Shown: positions 1 to 9,789 of the stretch, one piece after another
How positions within the stretch are numbered: position 1 is the stretch's first letter
How the letters are laid out: each line of letters begins with the position of its first letter
Origin: Candidatus Bipolaricaulota bacterium
GTDB lineage: Bacteria; Bipolaricaulota; Bipolaricaulia; RBG-16-55-9; DRXL01
Length of the DNA: 35,227 nt
NCBI GenBank assembly: GCA_026414955.1
Contig: JAOAIA010000005.1
Location: forward strand, 1-35,227
Reading direction: 5' to 3'
Program-made: the position numbers and the translations under genes
Notes under the pieces: generated by a model
Database searches by the model: none
What the model was told of the DNA's origin: nothing
The model's input: the letters and a program-made list of their open reading frames with translations, nothing else

Positions 1-171
1 GTGCGGTATCACTATCTCTTGATCGCGCTGTTGGCACGCTATAAATCTGGCGAGCTGCGTGCCGACTCCGACATCGAGGCCGCTCAGTGGGCCGACGTGA
101 GCCAGCTCGCTCACTATAACTTGATGCCCGATCAACAAGCGCTCATCCAACAGGCCGTAGGAGAGCTATGA
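1..171 (+). CDS. NUDIX hydrolase, C-terminal fragment (truncated by window start)
   Basis: Open frame from base 1: [56 protein letters not shown]. The HYHYLL...GELRA.SD..EA.W pattern resembles NUDIX C-termini. The stop overlaps the next start (ATGA). Confidence 0.55.
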   Translation: MRYHYLLIALLARYKSGELRADSDIEAAQWADVSQLAHYNLMPDQQALIQQAVGEL

Positions 172-2015
172 ACCCACAGAGAAGAGTGCGAAGTCTCGTA
201 CAGGCTCTTGCGTGGGCCGGGTTGGGGCTGTGGGCCGTCGCTTCGCTGCTCTTTCTCTTCTTGCAAGTCGTTCCAGAGATTCTCATGCGCACGCCGGTGG
301 GCTTCCCGCGCCCGTCGCTCTCCGGCCCGCCCATCTCCCTGCAAGAGCAACTGCAACTGAAAGGGCCGTTGTACGAACAGTATCTGCTCTTTCTGAAGAG
401 ATTGATCACGCTCGATCTCGGGCCAGCGCTAGGAGGGGGACACCCCGTCGCCCACGTGTTGACCGAGTTAATGCCGCGCACGCTCACGCTCTGGCTCTTA
501 GCGCTGCTATTGGCATGGCCGTTGAGCCGCTGGCTCCAAGCCCTCGTGCAGAGCAGTTCGACCGTGCGGCGCTTCCAAGGCGCTCTCGCCATCGCCGTCC
601 TCGCCTCGCTCTTTCTTCCCCTGAGCAGCGCACTACTACGTTGGTGCTTCGCCGATCAGCTCCGGCTCCTCCCCAGCGGGGGGCTGCTCTCCCCGGCGCT
701 ATGGCACGCCGCACCGATCTCGGTCAACACGCTCTTTCTCCAACTGCTAGGAGCGGTGCTCCTCGCTGTAGTAAGCGCGGCGCTCACGTGGAAGATCAGC
801 GCGCGGATCGCTCTGGGGCCCGTGCGCCTGGGGTTGAGCCTCCTGGTCTTCACCGGGTTGCTAGTCACGGCTCTCTTCGCGTGGCATCACGCCAACACGC
901 TGATCCTGATCGCTGATCTGCTGCGTCACATGGCACTGCCCTTGGCGACGCTCGTGCTCTACTTAGCTGCTCTAGGTGCTCTCTTCTTTCGCTACGCTGT
1001 TGGCTCTCTCTGGGCTCCTTGGTTGTCGTTCTTTACGGCGCTCAGCTTGAGCATGGTGCTCATTGTCGAGATTCTCTTTGCGTGGGGCGGGATGGGGATG
1101 CTCTGGCGTGCAGCCGTTCGCGCCGATCTTCCCGTCTTGTTGGGGTCGTTCTGGGTGATGAGCTTAGGCGTTCTGGGGCTGAGCGCCCTGGTCGCTCCCG
1201 CGCTGACTCGGATTCCCTTCGTTGTGTCTGCTGCGCCCCTGCGTGGGTTGCTCTGGCTGGGGCTGGGGAGCCTAAGCTGTGTTGTGCTCTTAGCTATAGC
1301 TCAGCCATTGCTGATGAACACGCTCTGGGCTGCACCTACGGAAGGGCGTATCTATGACCCCCTGACGGGGTACGACCGCGCGCTGGAGCAGAACCCCGCG
1401 CCCCCTTCGCTGGCACATCTGCTGGGGACAGACCGCTGGTCGCGCGATATCTTCAGTCAGATCTTGTACGGAGCGGGGCAAGCGCTCAAAGTGGGTGTGC
1501 CCGCAGCAGTAGGGGGAGTCCTGATCGGCTGGGCGCTCTGGGCGCTCTGCAAGAGATTTCCAAGCGTGTTATCGTTCTTGGCTACGGTGACGTTGGCAAT
1601 ACCGTTGGTGCCGGCGATCTTGGTCTGGGGCGGCATCTTTGAGTTCGATCACACGGGCTTAGGCTTGTTGTTAGGATTTTTCAGTTGGCCGCTCACGACC
1701 CTGCTGTTCATGCGATCTCCAGCGCGCCCTTGGGGACGGCTGCTGATGGCTGCGGCGCTACTGACGATGGGGTATGCTGTGGCGACGGGGCATCTGGCGA
1801 GTTTTTTGCGCCCGGGGCGCTTTGAGTCTCTCTTAGACTGGGCGCTGATGCTCGATGGGGGGGTACTGAGCAATCCCATCGTCTTTTGGTGGCAGGCTCT
1901 GCCGCCGGCGCTGGGCATCTCGCTGTTAACGTTCGGATGCTATCTGACGGCCTTCAGCGTCGCTTCACCTTCGGCCCCTGCGGAGTATCTATCACGTCAT
2001 AGCCCAACTGAGTGA
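168..2015 (+). CDS. Fused DppB/DppC-like ABC transporter permease
   Basis: 615 aa, many TM segments. N-half has a DppB-like region ([21 protein letters not shown]); C-half has the DppC signature ([30 protein letters not shown]). Confidence 0.7.
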   Translation: MNPQRRVRSLVQALAWAGLGLWAVASLLFLFLQVVPEILMRTPVGFPRPSLSGPPISLQEQLQLKGPLYEQYLLFLKRLITLDLGPALGGGHPVAHVLTELMPRTLTLWLLALLLAWPLSRWLQALVQSSSTVRRFQGALAIAVLASLFLPLSSALLRWCFADQLRLLPSGGLLSPALWHAAPISVNTLFLQLLGAVLLAVVSAALTWKISARIALGPVRLGLSLLVFTGLLVTALFAWHHANTLILIADLLRHMALPLATLVLYLAALGALFFRYAVGSLWAPWLSFFTALSLSMVLIVEILFAWGGMGMLWRAAVRADLPVLLGSFWVMSLGVLGLSALVAPALTRIPFVVSAAPLRGLLWLGLGSLSCVVLLAIAQPLLMNTLWAAPTEGRIYDPLTGYDRALEQNPAPPSLAHLLGTDRWSRDIFSQILYGAGQALKVGVPAAVGGVLIGWALWALCKRFPSVLSFLATVTLAIPLVPAILVWGGIFEFDHTGLGLLLGFFSWPLTTLLFMRSPARPWGRLLMAAALLTMGYAVATGHLASFLRPGRFESLLDWALMLDGGVLSNPIVFWWQALPPALGISLLTFGCYLTAFSVASPSAPAEYLSRHSPTE

Positions 2016-3354
2016 TCTTCGCCCGCAGAGCATCAGCTTCTTTGAAGTTCTTGGCTTTGCGCGCGGCCTCGCGCTGCATCAGCAGCTCGCGCACTTCTTG
2101 AGGAACTTCGACCGTCTCTTCAGGGCGCACTTCACTCAGCTTCAACCCGAAGACGCGATCGAAATCAAAGAGCGTCGCTAACTTATCCGAAGGGTTCTGG
2201 TGCGCACGCACGAAGTCCCACACGACCCCCAACGCTTGCGGAATATTGAGATCGTCGTTGATCGCCTCCAGAAAGCGTTCGCGCACCGTCGGAGGAATCT
2301 TCCCTTGGGCAGGATCGCCCCCGACAGCGCGGGCGTTGCGCACGTGCTCCCTCAGCCTCTCCAGAGCCGTCTGCGCGCCCTCAAGCGCCTGCCACGTGAA
2401 ATTCAACTGAACGCGATAATGTGTATTCAAACACAGATAGCGAAATGCTAACGGCTCATAGCCGCGCTTGATGAGATCTTCTAACAGATACGCGTTGCCC
2501 TCGGACTTGCCCATGCGCCGGCCTTCGACGGTCATAAACTCCCCGTGCAGCCAAAAGTTCGCCATCTTTATGCCCTCGGCGGCCTCGCTCTGGGCGATCT
2601 CGTTGGGGTGATGCGTGTAGATGTGATCTACGCCCCCACAGTGAATATCGAAGGGCTGGCCCAAGTATTTGGTGCTCATGGCGCTGCACTCGATGTGCCA
2701 ACCGGGAAAGCCCACGCCCCACGGGCTGGCCCACTCCATCTGACGCTTCTTATCTTTGGGCGAGAACTTCCAGAGCGCAAAGTCGGCGGGGTTGCGCTTT
2801 TCGGGGTTGACTTCGACGCGCGCCCCGGCTCTCTTCTCTTCAAGGCTTTGACCGACCAGCTCCCCGTAGGTGGGGAACTTCGAGACGTCAAAATAAATCC
2901 CGTCAGAAGTCTTATACGTATAGCCTTTCGCTTCGAGCTTTTTGATCAGCGCAATTTGATCAGCAATATGATCGGTGGCCTTGGGGACGATATGGGGCCT
3001 CAGAATATTCAATCTTTCGGTGTCTTTGAAGAACGCTTTGGCGTACATCTCAGCTAACTCCCAGGCGCTCTTGCCGGTGCGGCGGGCGCTCGCCTCGACT
3101 TTGTCTTCGCCCTCATCGGCGTCGCTCGTGAGATGCCCCACGTCGGTGATGTTCATGACGTGCTTGACTTTATAGCCGTTGTACTCGAGCACGCGGCGTA
3201 AGATATCTTCAAAGATATACGTTCGAAGATTCCCAATGTGAGCGTAATCGTAGACCGTTGGCCCGCACGTATAGATGCCCACGTCGTTGTCTTTGATGGG
3301 CCTGAACTCTTCCACGCGCCGACCGAGGGTATTGAAGAGCTTGAGCGTCGCCAT
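1954..3354 (-). CDS. cysS: Cysteinyl-tRNA synthetase
   Basis: [50 protein letters not shown] (KMSKS-like). Confidence 0.97.
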   Translation of the reverse strand: MATLKLFNTLGRRVEEFRPIKDNDVGIYTCGPTVYDYAHIGNLRTYIFEDILRRVLEYNGYKVKHVMNITDVGHLTSDADEGEDKVEASARRTGKSAWELAEMYAKAFFKDTERLNILRPHIVPKATDHIADQIALIKKLEAKGYTYKTSDGIYFDVSKFPTYGELVGQSLEEKRAGARVEVNPEKRNPADFALWKFSPKDKKRQMEWASPWGVGFPGWHIECSAMSTKYLGQPFDIHCGGVDHIYTHHPNEIAQSEAAEGIKMANFWLHGEFMTVEGRRMGKSEGNAYLLEDLIKRGYEPLAFRYLCLNTHYRVQLNFTWQALEGAQTALERLREHVRNARAVGGDPAQGKIPPTVRERFLEAINDDLNIPQALGVVWDFVRAHQNPSDKLATLFDFDRVFGLKLSEVRPEETVEVPQEVRELLMQREAARKAKNFKEADALRAKITQLGYDVIDTPQGPKVKRR

Positions 3355-3394
3355 AGCAGAGAGAATTTACCCAAAGAGAGGAGACTTCGCAACG

Positions 3395-4897
3395 TCATCG
3401 CTCCCCACAGCTCGCGCCAGCGCAGGTCTTCAGCTTCGCAAGCTGCTCAGACAAACTCTCGATGAGCGCAGGGGCAGCCGTGCCGTGCAAGCTCTCTAGT
3501 TGATAGGGGTCGGCTTTCAAGTCGTACAGCTCGCGCTCGCCCGTCACGTACTCGACGTAGAGATACTCTGTAGTGCGAAGTGCTCCAAATTCTGGGACCG
3601 CCAACTGTTGTGTCTGCTCCAGCTCCATCGGATCAGGCGGCTCCCACACGCCTTCAGCGTGAAGCGCTTCTCTTCGTTGCTGATGCCAGTGCTCGATCAG
3701 AAAGCCCTGCCGCCACGTGTCTGGCGTTGGCGGATTGCTTCCCAGCACCGGCACGAGCGAGCGCCCGTCCACGAAGTCTGGGATCGGCGCGTCAGCGAGT
3801 TCGGCAAACGTCGGCGCTAAATCTATATTCCCCGTCAGATGCCCCAGCACTCGCCCCGCGGGCACGCCAGGCCCACGCACTACCAACATCACCCGAATAT
3901 CTTCTTCATAAGCTGTTTGTTTGCCCGAATTGAGCCGATGCTCCCCCATGTGAAAGCCGTTGTCGGACGTAAAGAAGATATATGTCTTCTCAAGCTGGCC
4001 CACAGCGCGCAGCGTCTCGATCAAGCTCGCGAGCATCTCGTCCACGGCTTGCAGAGACTGGAGTCTCTTGCGATAGAAGTCTTGCATCTGGGCGATCTGG
4101 CGGTCAGTCAAGAGCGGCCGATTGCGAATGAAGCTGGGCTTGTCGCTGACGTCGGCTTCGTTGAACGACGGCGGTCTGGGCAGTTGCGCGTCTGAAAAGA
4201 GCCGGGCATGGCGCGGCGCGGGCGTCGCCGGCGCATGGGGGACATACAGGGCGATGTGCAGAAAGAACGGCTTCCCATCGGACGTTGTGCGCTTGATACA
4301 ATCTAGAGATTTGCGCGCGACGACATCAGTGAGATAGTCTTGGGCCCGATTGCCGTAGCGCACGAGCTTGCCGTTCTCGTTCATCACGTAATTAAAATTT
4401 GAGTAGGGATTGCCCGCCACGGGGCTGTACCATTCGCTCCAGCCAGATGGGACATGCGTGGGCGAGACGCCCGCGGGGTAGCCGTTGAGATATTTCCCCA
4501 AATAACACGTGCGGTAGCCTGCACCCTGTAACCATGTCGCGACGGTCGAGTGCTCATAGCCGAGAGCGTAAAATTTCTGAAAGCCTCCGGTGGGCAAGAG
4601 ATTCGTCAAGATCTGAGTGTTGTGCGCGTACTGCCCGCGTAAGATATTGACTCGTGACGGGCAGCAGAGCGAGACGTTCACGAAGAAATTCGCAAACGTC
4701 ACGCCCTGTTCCACGACGAGCGACTTCAGATACGGCATAAATTCGATGAGATCGGCGTCGAGATCGTCGGTCAGAATAAAGATAATATTCGGTTTGGTCG
4801 GCTGAGCCGCGCTGAAGCGCATCGCGCCTATTACCATGAGCAAGACGACTACCAAGCCGATAGAGAACGAGACGGCGAGCATGTGACGAGATCGCAT
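3395..4897 (-). CDS. Secreted Cys-type sulfatase (arylsulfatase family)
   Basis: Signal peptide; PNIIFILTDDLDADL; CCPSR sulfatase (FGly) motif; SDNGFHMGEHRL. Start chosen at the internal ATG (4897), preceded by GGGAG. The 22 extra N-terminal residues in the ORF track come from repeat and leader sequence. Confidence 0.88.
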   Translation of the reverse strand: MRSRHMLAVSFSIGLVVVLLMVIGAMRFSAAQPTKPNIIFILTDDLDADLIEFMPYLKSLVVEQGVTFANFFVNVSLCCPSRVNILRGQYAHNTQILTNLLPTGGFQKFYALGYEHSTVATWLQGAGYRTCYLGKYLNGYPAGVSPTHVPSGWSEWYSPVAGNPYSNFNYVMNENGKLVRYGNRAQDYLTDVVARKSLDCIKRTTSDGKPFFLHIALYVPHAPATPAPRHARLFSDAQLPRPPSFNEADVSDKPSFIRNRPLLTDRQIAQMQDFYRKRLQSLQAVDEMLASLIETLRAVGQLEKTYIFFTSDNGFHMGEHRLNSGKQTAYEEDIRVMLVVRGPGVPAGRVLGHLTGNIDLAPTFAELADAPIPDFVDGRSLVPVLGSNPPTPDTWRQGFLIEHWHQQRREALHAEGVWEPPDPMELEQTQQLAVPEFGALRTTEYLYVEYVTGERELYDLKADPYQLESLHGTAAPALIESLSEQLAKLKTCAGASCGER

Positions 4898-4927
4898 GAT
4901 TGCAGCTCCCTTCTTTCTTTCGTTCTG

Positions 4928-5017
4928 GATCACGGAAGGCACGGAACTGGGCACGGAAAGCACTGAATTAAAGCTGTTTCTGTGGTCTCCGTGGCTCTTC
5001 CGTGCCTTCCGTGATTC
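4928..5017. repeat. CACGGAA palindromic repeat, copy A
   Basis: gatcacggaaggcacggaactgggcacggaaagc...ctcttccgtgccttccgtgattc; inverted ends; 4 nt from the DUF1501 gene stop. Confidence 0.9.
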
Positions 5018-5021
5018 GAAC

Positions 5022-6281
5022 TCATCTCACGATCAAGCCCAGCTTCTCGAACTTCTTCCCCAAGATCGCTTGGGCCTCTGCCCCCAGCCAATCTTCGAGG
5101 ATCGTCGCGTAGACGGAGCGAAAGTCAACAGTATAAATAAGATCGCCGTTGTCGTCGAGCCTCGTCAAGCTCGGATGCTCGCCGTGCAGACCCCCTTTGA
5201 CTCTATTGCCTAGAACAAACATGGGCGCGGCCGTGCCGTGATCCGTGCCCAAACTCCCGTTCTCCCGCACTCGGCGGCCAAATTCTGAAAACGTCATCAT
5301 TACAATATCCTCGGCGACGCCCATCTGAGAAATATCCTGATAGAACGCCGCCAGCCCTTGGTCTACAGTCTCTAAGAGCATCGGATGATTGACGCGTGCG
5401 GTGTTCTGCTCGGCGTGCGTGTCGAACCCGCCAATCGCCACGTAGAGAATCTGCGTCCCAAGCCCGCCAGCGATGATCTGCGCGATGAGCTTCAATCCTT
5501 GGGCGAACGGGTCTTTGGGGTATTCGACGGTCGAGGTATACTTTTTCACGGCCGCCTGGAGTTCAGCGGCGCTCTGCTGCGCCCCGACCCCGGTTTGAGC
5601 AAGATAATCTAAGTACGCATTCTCAAAGGGCTGCCCATTGATAGCTTGAAAGAGCCGCAGGCGCTTCTCGCGCTCCTGGGGATAGCGCGCGTCCGTCAAG
5701 AACTGATAGCTCTCCACGTTGGCAATCGAGGGCACGACGACTCGTTCGCCGACAAGCGTCAGGGGCAGAGTGCCCCCGATATTTGCCGCAGGCAGTTTGA
5801 CGCCATGAAAGCGCGCTATAGATTCATCCAAGTAGCGCCCCAGCCAACCGGTTTTCTCTATCGTATCGGGGTTGGCCGTCATCCAAATATCAGTAGACCG
5901 AAAGTGCGAGCGATTCGCGTTGGGGTAGCCGACGCCCTGGACAATCGCGACTCTCCCGGCGTCATAGAGCTTTTTCAGATTTGTCAGCTTAGGATGCAGC
6001 CCGATCTGGCCAGTGATGGGCAAGATCTCTTTGGGCGGCACGGCGAGCTTGGGCCGCGCATCGTAATACACCCCATTCCCATAGGGGATGACCGTGTTCA
6101 GCCCATCGTTGCCGCCGTTGAGCTGGATGATCACCAAGAGATTGGAGTTCCCTGAGAACGTGCTCGCTTGACCGAAGACCGTCTCGTGCCCTGGCGTCAC
6201 CTGCATCATCATAGAGCGAGATACCAAACTTAAACTTACGAACGTGACCCCGCGCTTGAGGAACTCCCGACGACTGAGCAT
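5022..6281 (-). CDS. DUF1501 family secreted protein (Tat signal)
   Basis: SRREFLKRG twin-arginine signal; LLVIIQLNGGNDGLNTVIPYG; GGFDTHAEQN; FSEFGRRVRENGSLGTDHGTAAPMFVLG. Confidence 0.9.
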   Translation of the reverse strand: MLSRREFLKRGVTFVSLSLVSRSMMMQVTPGHETVFGQASTFSGNSNLLVIIQLNGGNDGLNTVIPYGNGVYYDARPKLAVPPKEILPITGQIGLHPKLTNLKKLYDAGRVAIVQGVGYPNANRSHFRSTDIWMTANPDTIEKTGWLGRYLDESIARFHGVKLPAANIGGTLPLTLVGERVVVPSIANVESYQFLTDARYPQEREKRLRLFQAINGQPFENAYLDYLAQTGVGAQQSAAELQAAVKKYTSTVEYPKDPFAQGLKLIAQIIAGGLGTQILYVAIGGFDTHAEQNTARVNHPMLLETVDQGLAAFYQDISQMGVAEDIVMMTFSEFGRRVRENGSLGTDHGTAAPMFVLGNRVKGGLHGEHPSLTRLDDNGDLIYTVDFRSVYATILEDWLGAEAQAILGKKFEKLGLIVR

Positions 6282-6306
6282 AATGACCCTCCTTCTTTAA
6301 TAATTT

Positions 6307-7659
6307 TTAGCTGAGCTGGTAGTGCGGCAGGGCCATCATCAGATGAATGATCCCGCGCACTTTATTGTCTATCGTCTGGGCAGTGAGCTGGAAGCCGCCC
6401 TCGGCGAGATACTCGACAAAGAGCTTCTTCGTATTATCAGGGACGCGCAGCGGCCCCAGCAATTGCAAGAGATATTCTATGAGCTGCTCTGGGGTCTGAA
6501 AGTTCTTGCCCGCAAGAAGTCTTTCGGGGCTGAACGTCCCGGTGGTGCCGCCGCGCGCGGTTGCTAAAAGATTCGCGAAGTTATAGCGCACGAGCATCGT
6601 CGCGGTGTTGATCCACTTGAGGCCGCCGTCCCAGCCGGCAACATCAGGGGGATTGAAGAGATCCTGCTCCATGAGCGAGAGCACGCCGGGCAGCACGCGC
6701 AGATTGAAGTCTGCTTGGAGTTGGCGCATCGCGCCGACGACTAATTCTACGGGGCTTTTGATCAGCGCGAAGCGCGCCCGCTCCGAATAGAACTCTTCGC
6801 GCAAGAAGAGCGCGCGCAGCACGGCTTTCATATTATATTTGCTCGCAAAATAGACGTCCGCGAGGGCTTCGATGATCTGGGGTTCAGGATTGGGATAGGC
6901 GAAGAACTCCCAGAGCTTCTTCGCGATAAACCGCCCCGTAGAACGCTCAGCGCAAGCGAAGCGCACGACGTCGTCGCCGTTCCAGTTCCCCGTCTTGCCC
7001 AAGATGGTCTTGGCGCCGTCGTCGTGCTGGCTCGCATTGAAATAGAACTGCCCACGGCGAATGGTCCAGCCCGTGAACGCTCGCGCCGCTTCTTGAATAT
7101 CTTTCTCTGTGTATGCTGGCTGGCCGGTGATCGGGTCGCGGATTCCCAACGTAAATAGCTCGAAAAGCTCGCGCGCGAAATTTTCGTTGGGTGCGCCCTT
7201 GATATTGGTATTGTTATCGAGCCAGATGATCATCGCTGGGTCTTTGGCGACTTCGAGCGTCAGCGTCTCGAAGTTTCCCAGCGCCAGTCTTCTGAAGAGC
7301 TGGTTCTGCTGGAGCATCAACGGGGCGATAGAGACTTTCTTAATCGCTGTCGCGAAGTGCCCATGCCAGAAGAGCGTCATCTTCTCTAACAATGGGCGCT
7401 TGGTGTAGATCATCCGATAGAGCCACCAGACCTGAATCGGGCGAAACTGGGTCAGATTGAGATTCTGGCTCTGAATATAGCGCTCAAGGCCGCGCTCCAT
7501 GGCGCTGTCGTCAACCCGTTCGTAATTGAGCAGATAGTCTACCGCGCCTTCACGTCCTAGGGTCGCTAATCTGTCAATCTCTTCTAATGTTCCCGAAAAG
7601 CCCGCCCGCCGCGCCAGATGCGCCGCGGCATCTCGATCAAACTGCGTGATTTTGGCCAT
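6307..7659 (-). CDS. DUF1800 family protein
   Basis: HLARRAGFSGT; KMTLFWHGHFATA; NENFARELFELFTLGI; adjacent to DUF1501, a commonly co-located pair. Confidence 0.9.
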   Translation of the reverse strand: MAKITQFDRDAAAHLARRAGFSGTLEEIDRLATLGREGAVDYLLNYERVDDSAMERGLERYIQSQNLNLTQFRPIQVWWLYRMIYTKRPLLEKMTLFWHGHFATAIKKVSIAPLMLQQNQLFRRLALGNFETLTLEVAKDPAMIIWLDNNTNIKGAPNENFARELFELFTLGIRDPITGQPAYTEKDIQEAARAFTGWTIRRGQFYFNASQHDDGAKTILGKTGNWNGDDVVRFACAERSTGRFIAKKLWEFFAYPNPEPQIIEALADVYFASKYNMKAVLRALFLREEFYSERARFALIKSPVELVVGAMRQLQADFNLRVLPGVLSLMEQDLFNPPDVAGWDGGLKWINTATMLVRYNFANLLATARGGTTGTFSPERLLAGKNFQTPEQLIEYLLQLLGPLRVPDNTKKLFVEYLAEGGFQLTAQTIDNKVRGIIHLMMALPHYQLS

Positions 7660-7707
7660 AGCCCTTCCTCCTCATGGTCCAGTGCTCAGCAAAAGCCTAA
7701 TAAAGAC

Positions 7708-8271
7708 CTAGCGTCCGGCCCTGAGCCGAGCTAAGATCGCACGGGCACCGCCTTCGCTGACGGGGTCAAGTGGGCTGCCGCGCGCGCTGTAGAGAAATGC
7801 CCTTGCCGCCCGCAACGACAATCTCACCCTATTGAGATCGGGAGCCTGCAAGGCCCGCTTGGCGTGGTGGATAGCCCCGATCCCCGGCGCGCTCAGATCG
7901 AAGATCACGTTCTCGATCCCCAAGAGAAAGACTGATGCTAAAGGGGTATTGCGAATGCCCTCGCGGAAGTGCTCAGCGTGCGCGAGCGCCCCGATGCCGT
8001 CGCCGATCTCCCCCACGGCGGGATTGTAATCTGGCCCGCTCTTCCCTTGAATGAGGTTGATCACGCGCTGGGCATGGATCTTGGCGACGTTTAATGTCGG
8101 CGCGAGCATCCCGAAGACAGCCTCTTGGTGAGCTAACCCCAACTGAGCTACTAATGATTCGGCAATGCGCACAAGCTCCGCCGGATCGGGAGGCCCACCC
8201 TGCGCCCCCCCGACGAGCGTGAGCATGGCAAGCCCAAGCAGACTGATACAGATCGCTCTCAGGACTTTCAT
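7708..8271 (-). CDS. Hypothetical secreted protein
   Basis: 187 aa with an N-terminal signal peptide (MKVLRAICISLLGLAMLTLVGGAQG). No recognised family. Confidence 0.6.
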   Translation of the reverse strand: MKVLRAICISLLGLAMLTLVGGAQGGPPDPAELVRIAESLVAQLGLAHQEAVFGMLAPTLNVAKIHAQRVINLIQGKSGPDYNPAVGEIGDGIGALAHAEHFREGIRNTPLASVFLLGIENVIFDLSAPGIGAIHHAKRALQAPDLNRVRLSLRAARAFLYSARGSPLDPVSEGGARAILARLRAGR

Positions 8272-8336
8272 AACTGCTCCTTTCGCTTAAACTAAACGGT
8301 CCGACCTCAAGAAACAATAGAAGCTCGGTAAAATTT

Positions 8337-9281
8337 TTAGTCAAGATTGATCTTGTAGCCGAACCCCCGCACGGTGATAATAAATCTGGGGTTTTCGGGG
8401 TCGGCTTCGAGCTTCTTGCGCACGAAATAGATATACTGTTTGACGTCTTGGGCTGTGGCCCACTGGCGTCCGGCCCAGACGGCTTGCAGAATCTCTTCGT
8501 TGGAGAAGACCCTGCCCGGCTCAGATGCCAATAAGCGCACTAATTCGTACTCTTTCGGCGAGAGCTTGACTTCGCTCCCGTTGAGGAAGACGCGCTTGGC
8601 GACGTTGTCCACGACCAAAGACCTCTCCCCCGGCCCCTCCCCGACACGGGGAGGGGGGCCTTCTTGCCGCCCCACATCTGCTGGGAGTGTATCTTCTGGG
8701 AAGAGATGCTGTGCCAACCACCACGTGATCACTCCCGCCAGCGCCAACGCGACGAGCGCGATCAGAACTATTGTTAAGACCTCGCTGCGCCGCTCTTGCT
8801 CTAAGGGGGCCAGCGAAAGCCCCAGGCGCACATAACTATTGGGATCGGTGAATTCCCCGATTACAGTCAACGGATAGAGCACATCAAGATACGCTTGGCC
8901 CGACGTCGTGCGGGCTTCCAAGAGCTGCGGGGCATAGGGCAGCAGACCCTCTTCTTGGGGTAACAGTTGCGCAGGTGGTATCGGGATAGAGCTGCGCGTC
9001 GCCCGCACCTGCCCGCCGTAGACGACTTGAGCATAGAGCACATCGGGGGCTGTAAAGATCGTGCTGAACAGCGTGTGCCAATCGCCCCTCTCAAGATGCT
9101 GCGGCGCTAACCCGGCGAAGACCTGCGCCCGCCACAGAGACCGCTCGCGAAACTGCTCCGCGAGATCGTCACTTCTTCGTGTGAGATAGAACGCGCTGAG
9201 CGCCGTGACGAGTGCTATGGCGAAAGCGAGCACAGCCACGACGAACTTCGCGCGCGGATTCATAACAGATTTGCTCCCCAT
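8337..9281 (-). CDS. Membrane-anchored sensor with C-terminal OmpR/PhoB-type winged-helix DNA-binding domain
   Basis: Two TM segments flanking an extracytoplasmic region; C-terminal LSPKEYELVRLLASEPGRVFSNEEILQAVWAGRQWATAQDVKQYIYFVRKKLEADPENPRFIITVRGFGYKI (Trans_reg_C). Confidence 0.85.
   Translation of the reverse strand: MGSKSVMNPRAKFVVAVLAFAIALVTALSAFYLTRRSDDLAEQFRERSLWRAQVFAGLAPQHLERGDWHTLFSTIFTAPDVLYAQVVYGGQVRATRSSIPIPPAQLLPQEEGLLPYAPQLLEARTTSGQAYLDVLYPLTVIGEFTDPNSYVRLGLSLAPLEQERRSEVLTIVLIALVALALAGVITWWLAQHLFPEDTLPADVGRQEGPPPRVGEGPGERSLVVDNVAKRVFLNGSEVKLSPKEYELVRLLASEPGRVFSNEEILQAVWAGRQWATAQDVKQYIYFVRKKLEADPENPRFIITVRGFGYKINLD
8621..8660. repeat. CCTCTCCCCCGGCCCCTCCCC...GGGGAGGGG palindromic repeat in coding sequence
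   Basis: acctctcccccggcccctccccgacacggggaggggggcc; encodes the linker between TM2 and the wHTH in frame; related to the sequences at 16932 and 22441. Confidence 0.75.
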
Positions 9282-9332
9282 GCCGACACGTGTCTGCTTG
9301 TATGGTCTCAGATTTCTCTTCTCAAAGTCTCC

Positions 9333-9369
9333 ATTATACTAGAGCGAGGGGTGACAGGCCGCTGACAGG
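9333..9369 (-). promoter_or_regulatory. TATAAT -10 box with Pho-box-like direct repeat in the -35 region
   Basis: Minus strand: CCTGTCAGCGGCCTGTCACCCCTCGCTCTAGTATAAT; two CTGTCA elements 11 bp apart. Confidence 0.55.
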
Positions 9370-9397
9370 GTGATCTCGATTACAGTAAGATAGCAGT

Positions 9398-9775
9398 GTG
9401 AGCAAGGCGAAGAAGCGCAGCCCAACTCGGAAGAAAGCTCAGCCCGTCGTGCGGTTGAGCGTGGGACAGATCAGCACGCTCAAGGATTTCTTGCGCTGGC
9501 TGGTGCTGCGCGAGCAGAGCGAGATTGAACAAGATATTCCAGAAGCGCAGCGGATCGCGCATCGCTGGACGATCTTCCCCTTTCAGAATGCGATCTTCGT
9601 GGGGATAGCGACGGGCCTGAGCGGACAAGATATTTTAAATCGCTTCCCGGAGCTTGACCTGCCGGTGAGCCTCCCCGAAAGCGAAGAGCTGCCCGAAGAG
9701 CTGCGCGATCTGCCCTATAAGCCCACTATCTTCTACTTTGGCCCCTTCAGCCAAGAGTACGACAACTTAGTCTAG
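9398..9775 (+). CDS. Hypothetical protein (125 aa, GTG start)
   Basis: Lys-rich N-terminus; no recognised domain; TAAGAT -10-like box at 9386-9391. Confidence 0.55.
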   Translation: MSKAKKRSPTRKKAQPVVRLSVGQISTLKDFLRWLVLREQSEIEQDIPEAQRIAHRWTIFPFQNAIFVGIATGLSGQDILNRFPELDLPVSLPESEELPEELRDLPYKPTIFYFGPFSQEYDNLV

Positions 9776-9789
9776 AGGGGTGAGCACCG

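Noticed and set aside
4898-4963. N-terminal extension of the sulfatase ORF (MLSVPSSVPSVIQNERKKGAAI)
   Set aside because: It is a translation of repeat copy A and the leader; the internal ATG at 4897 has a ribosome-binding site and begins the signal peptide.
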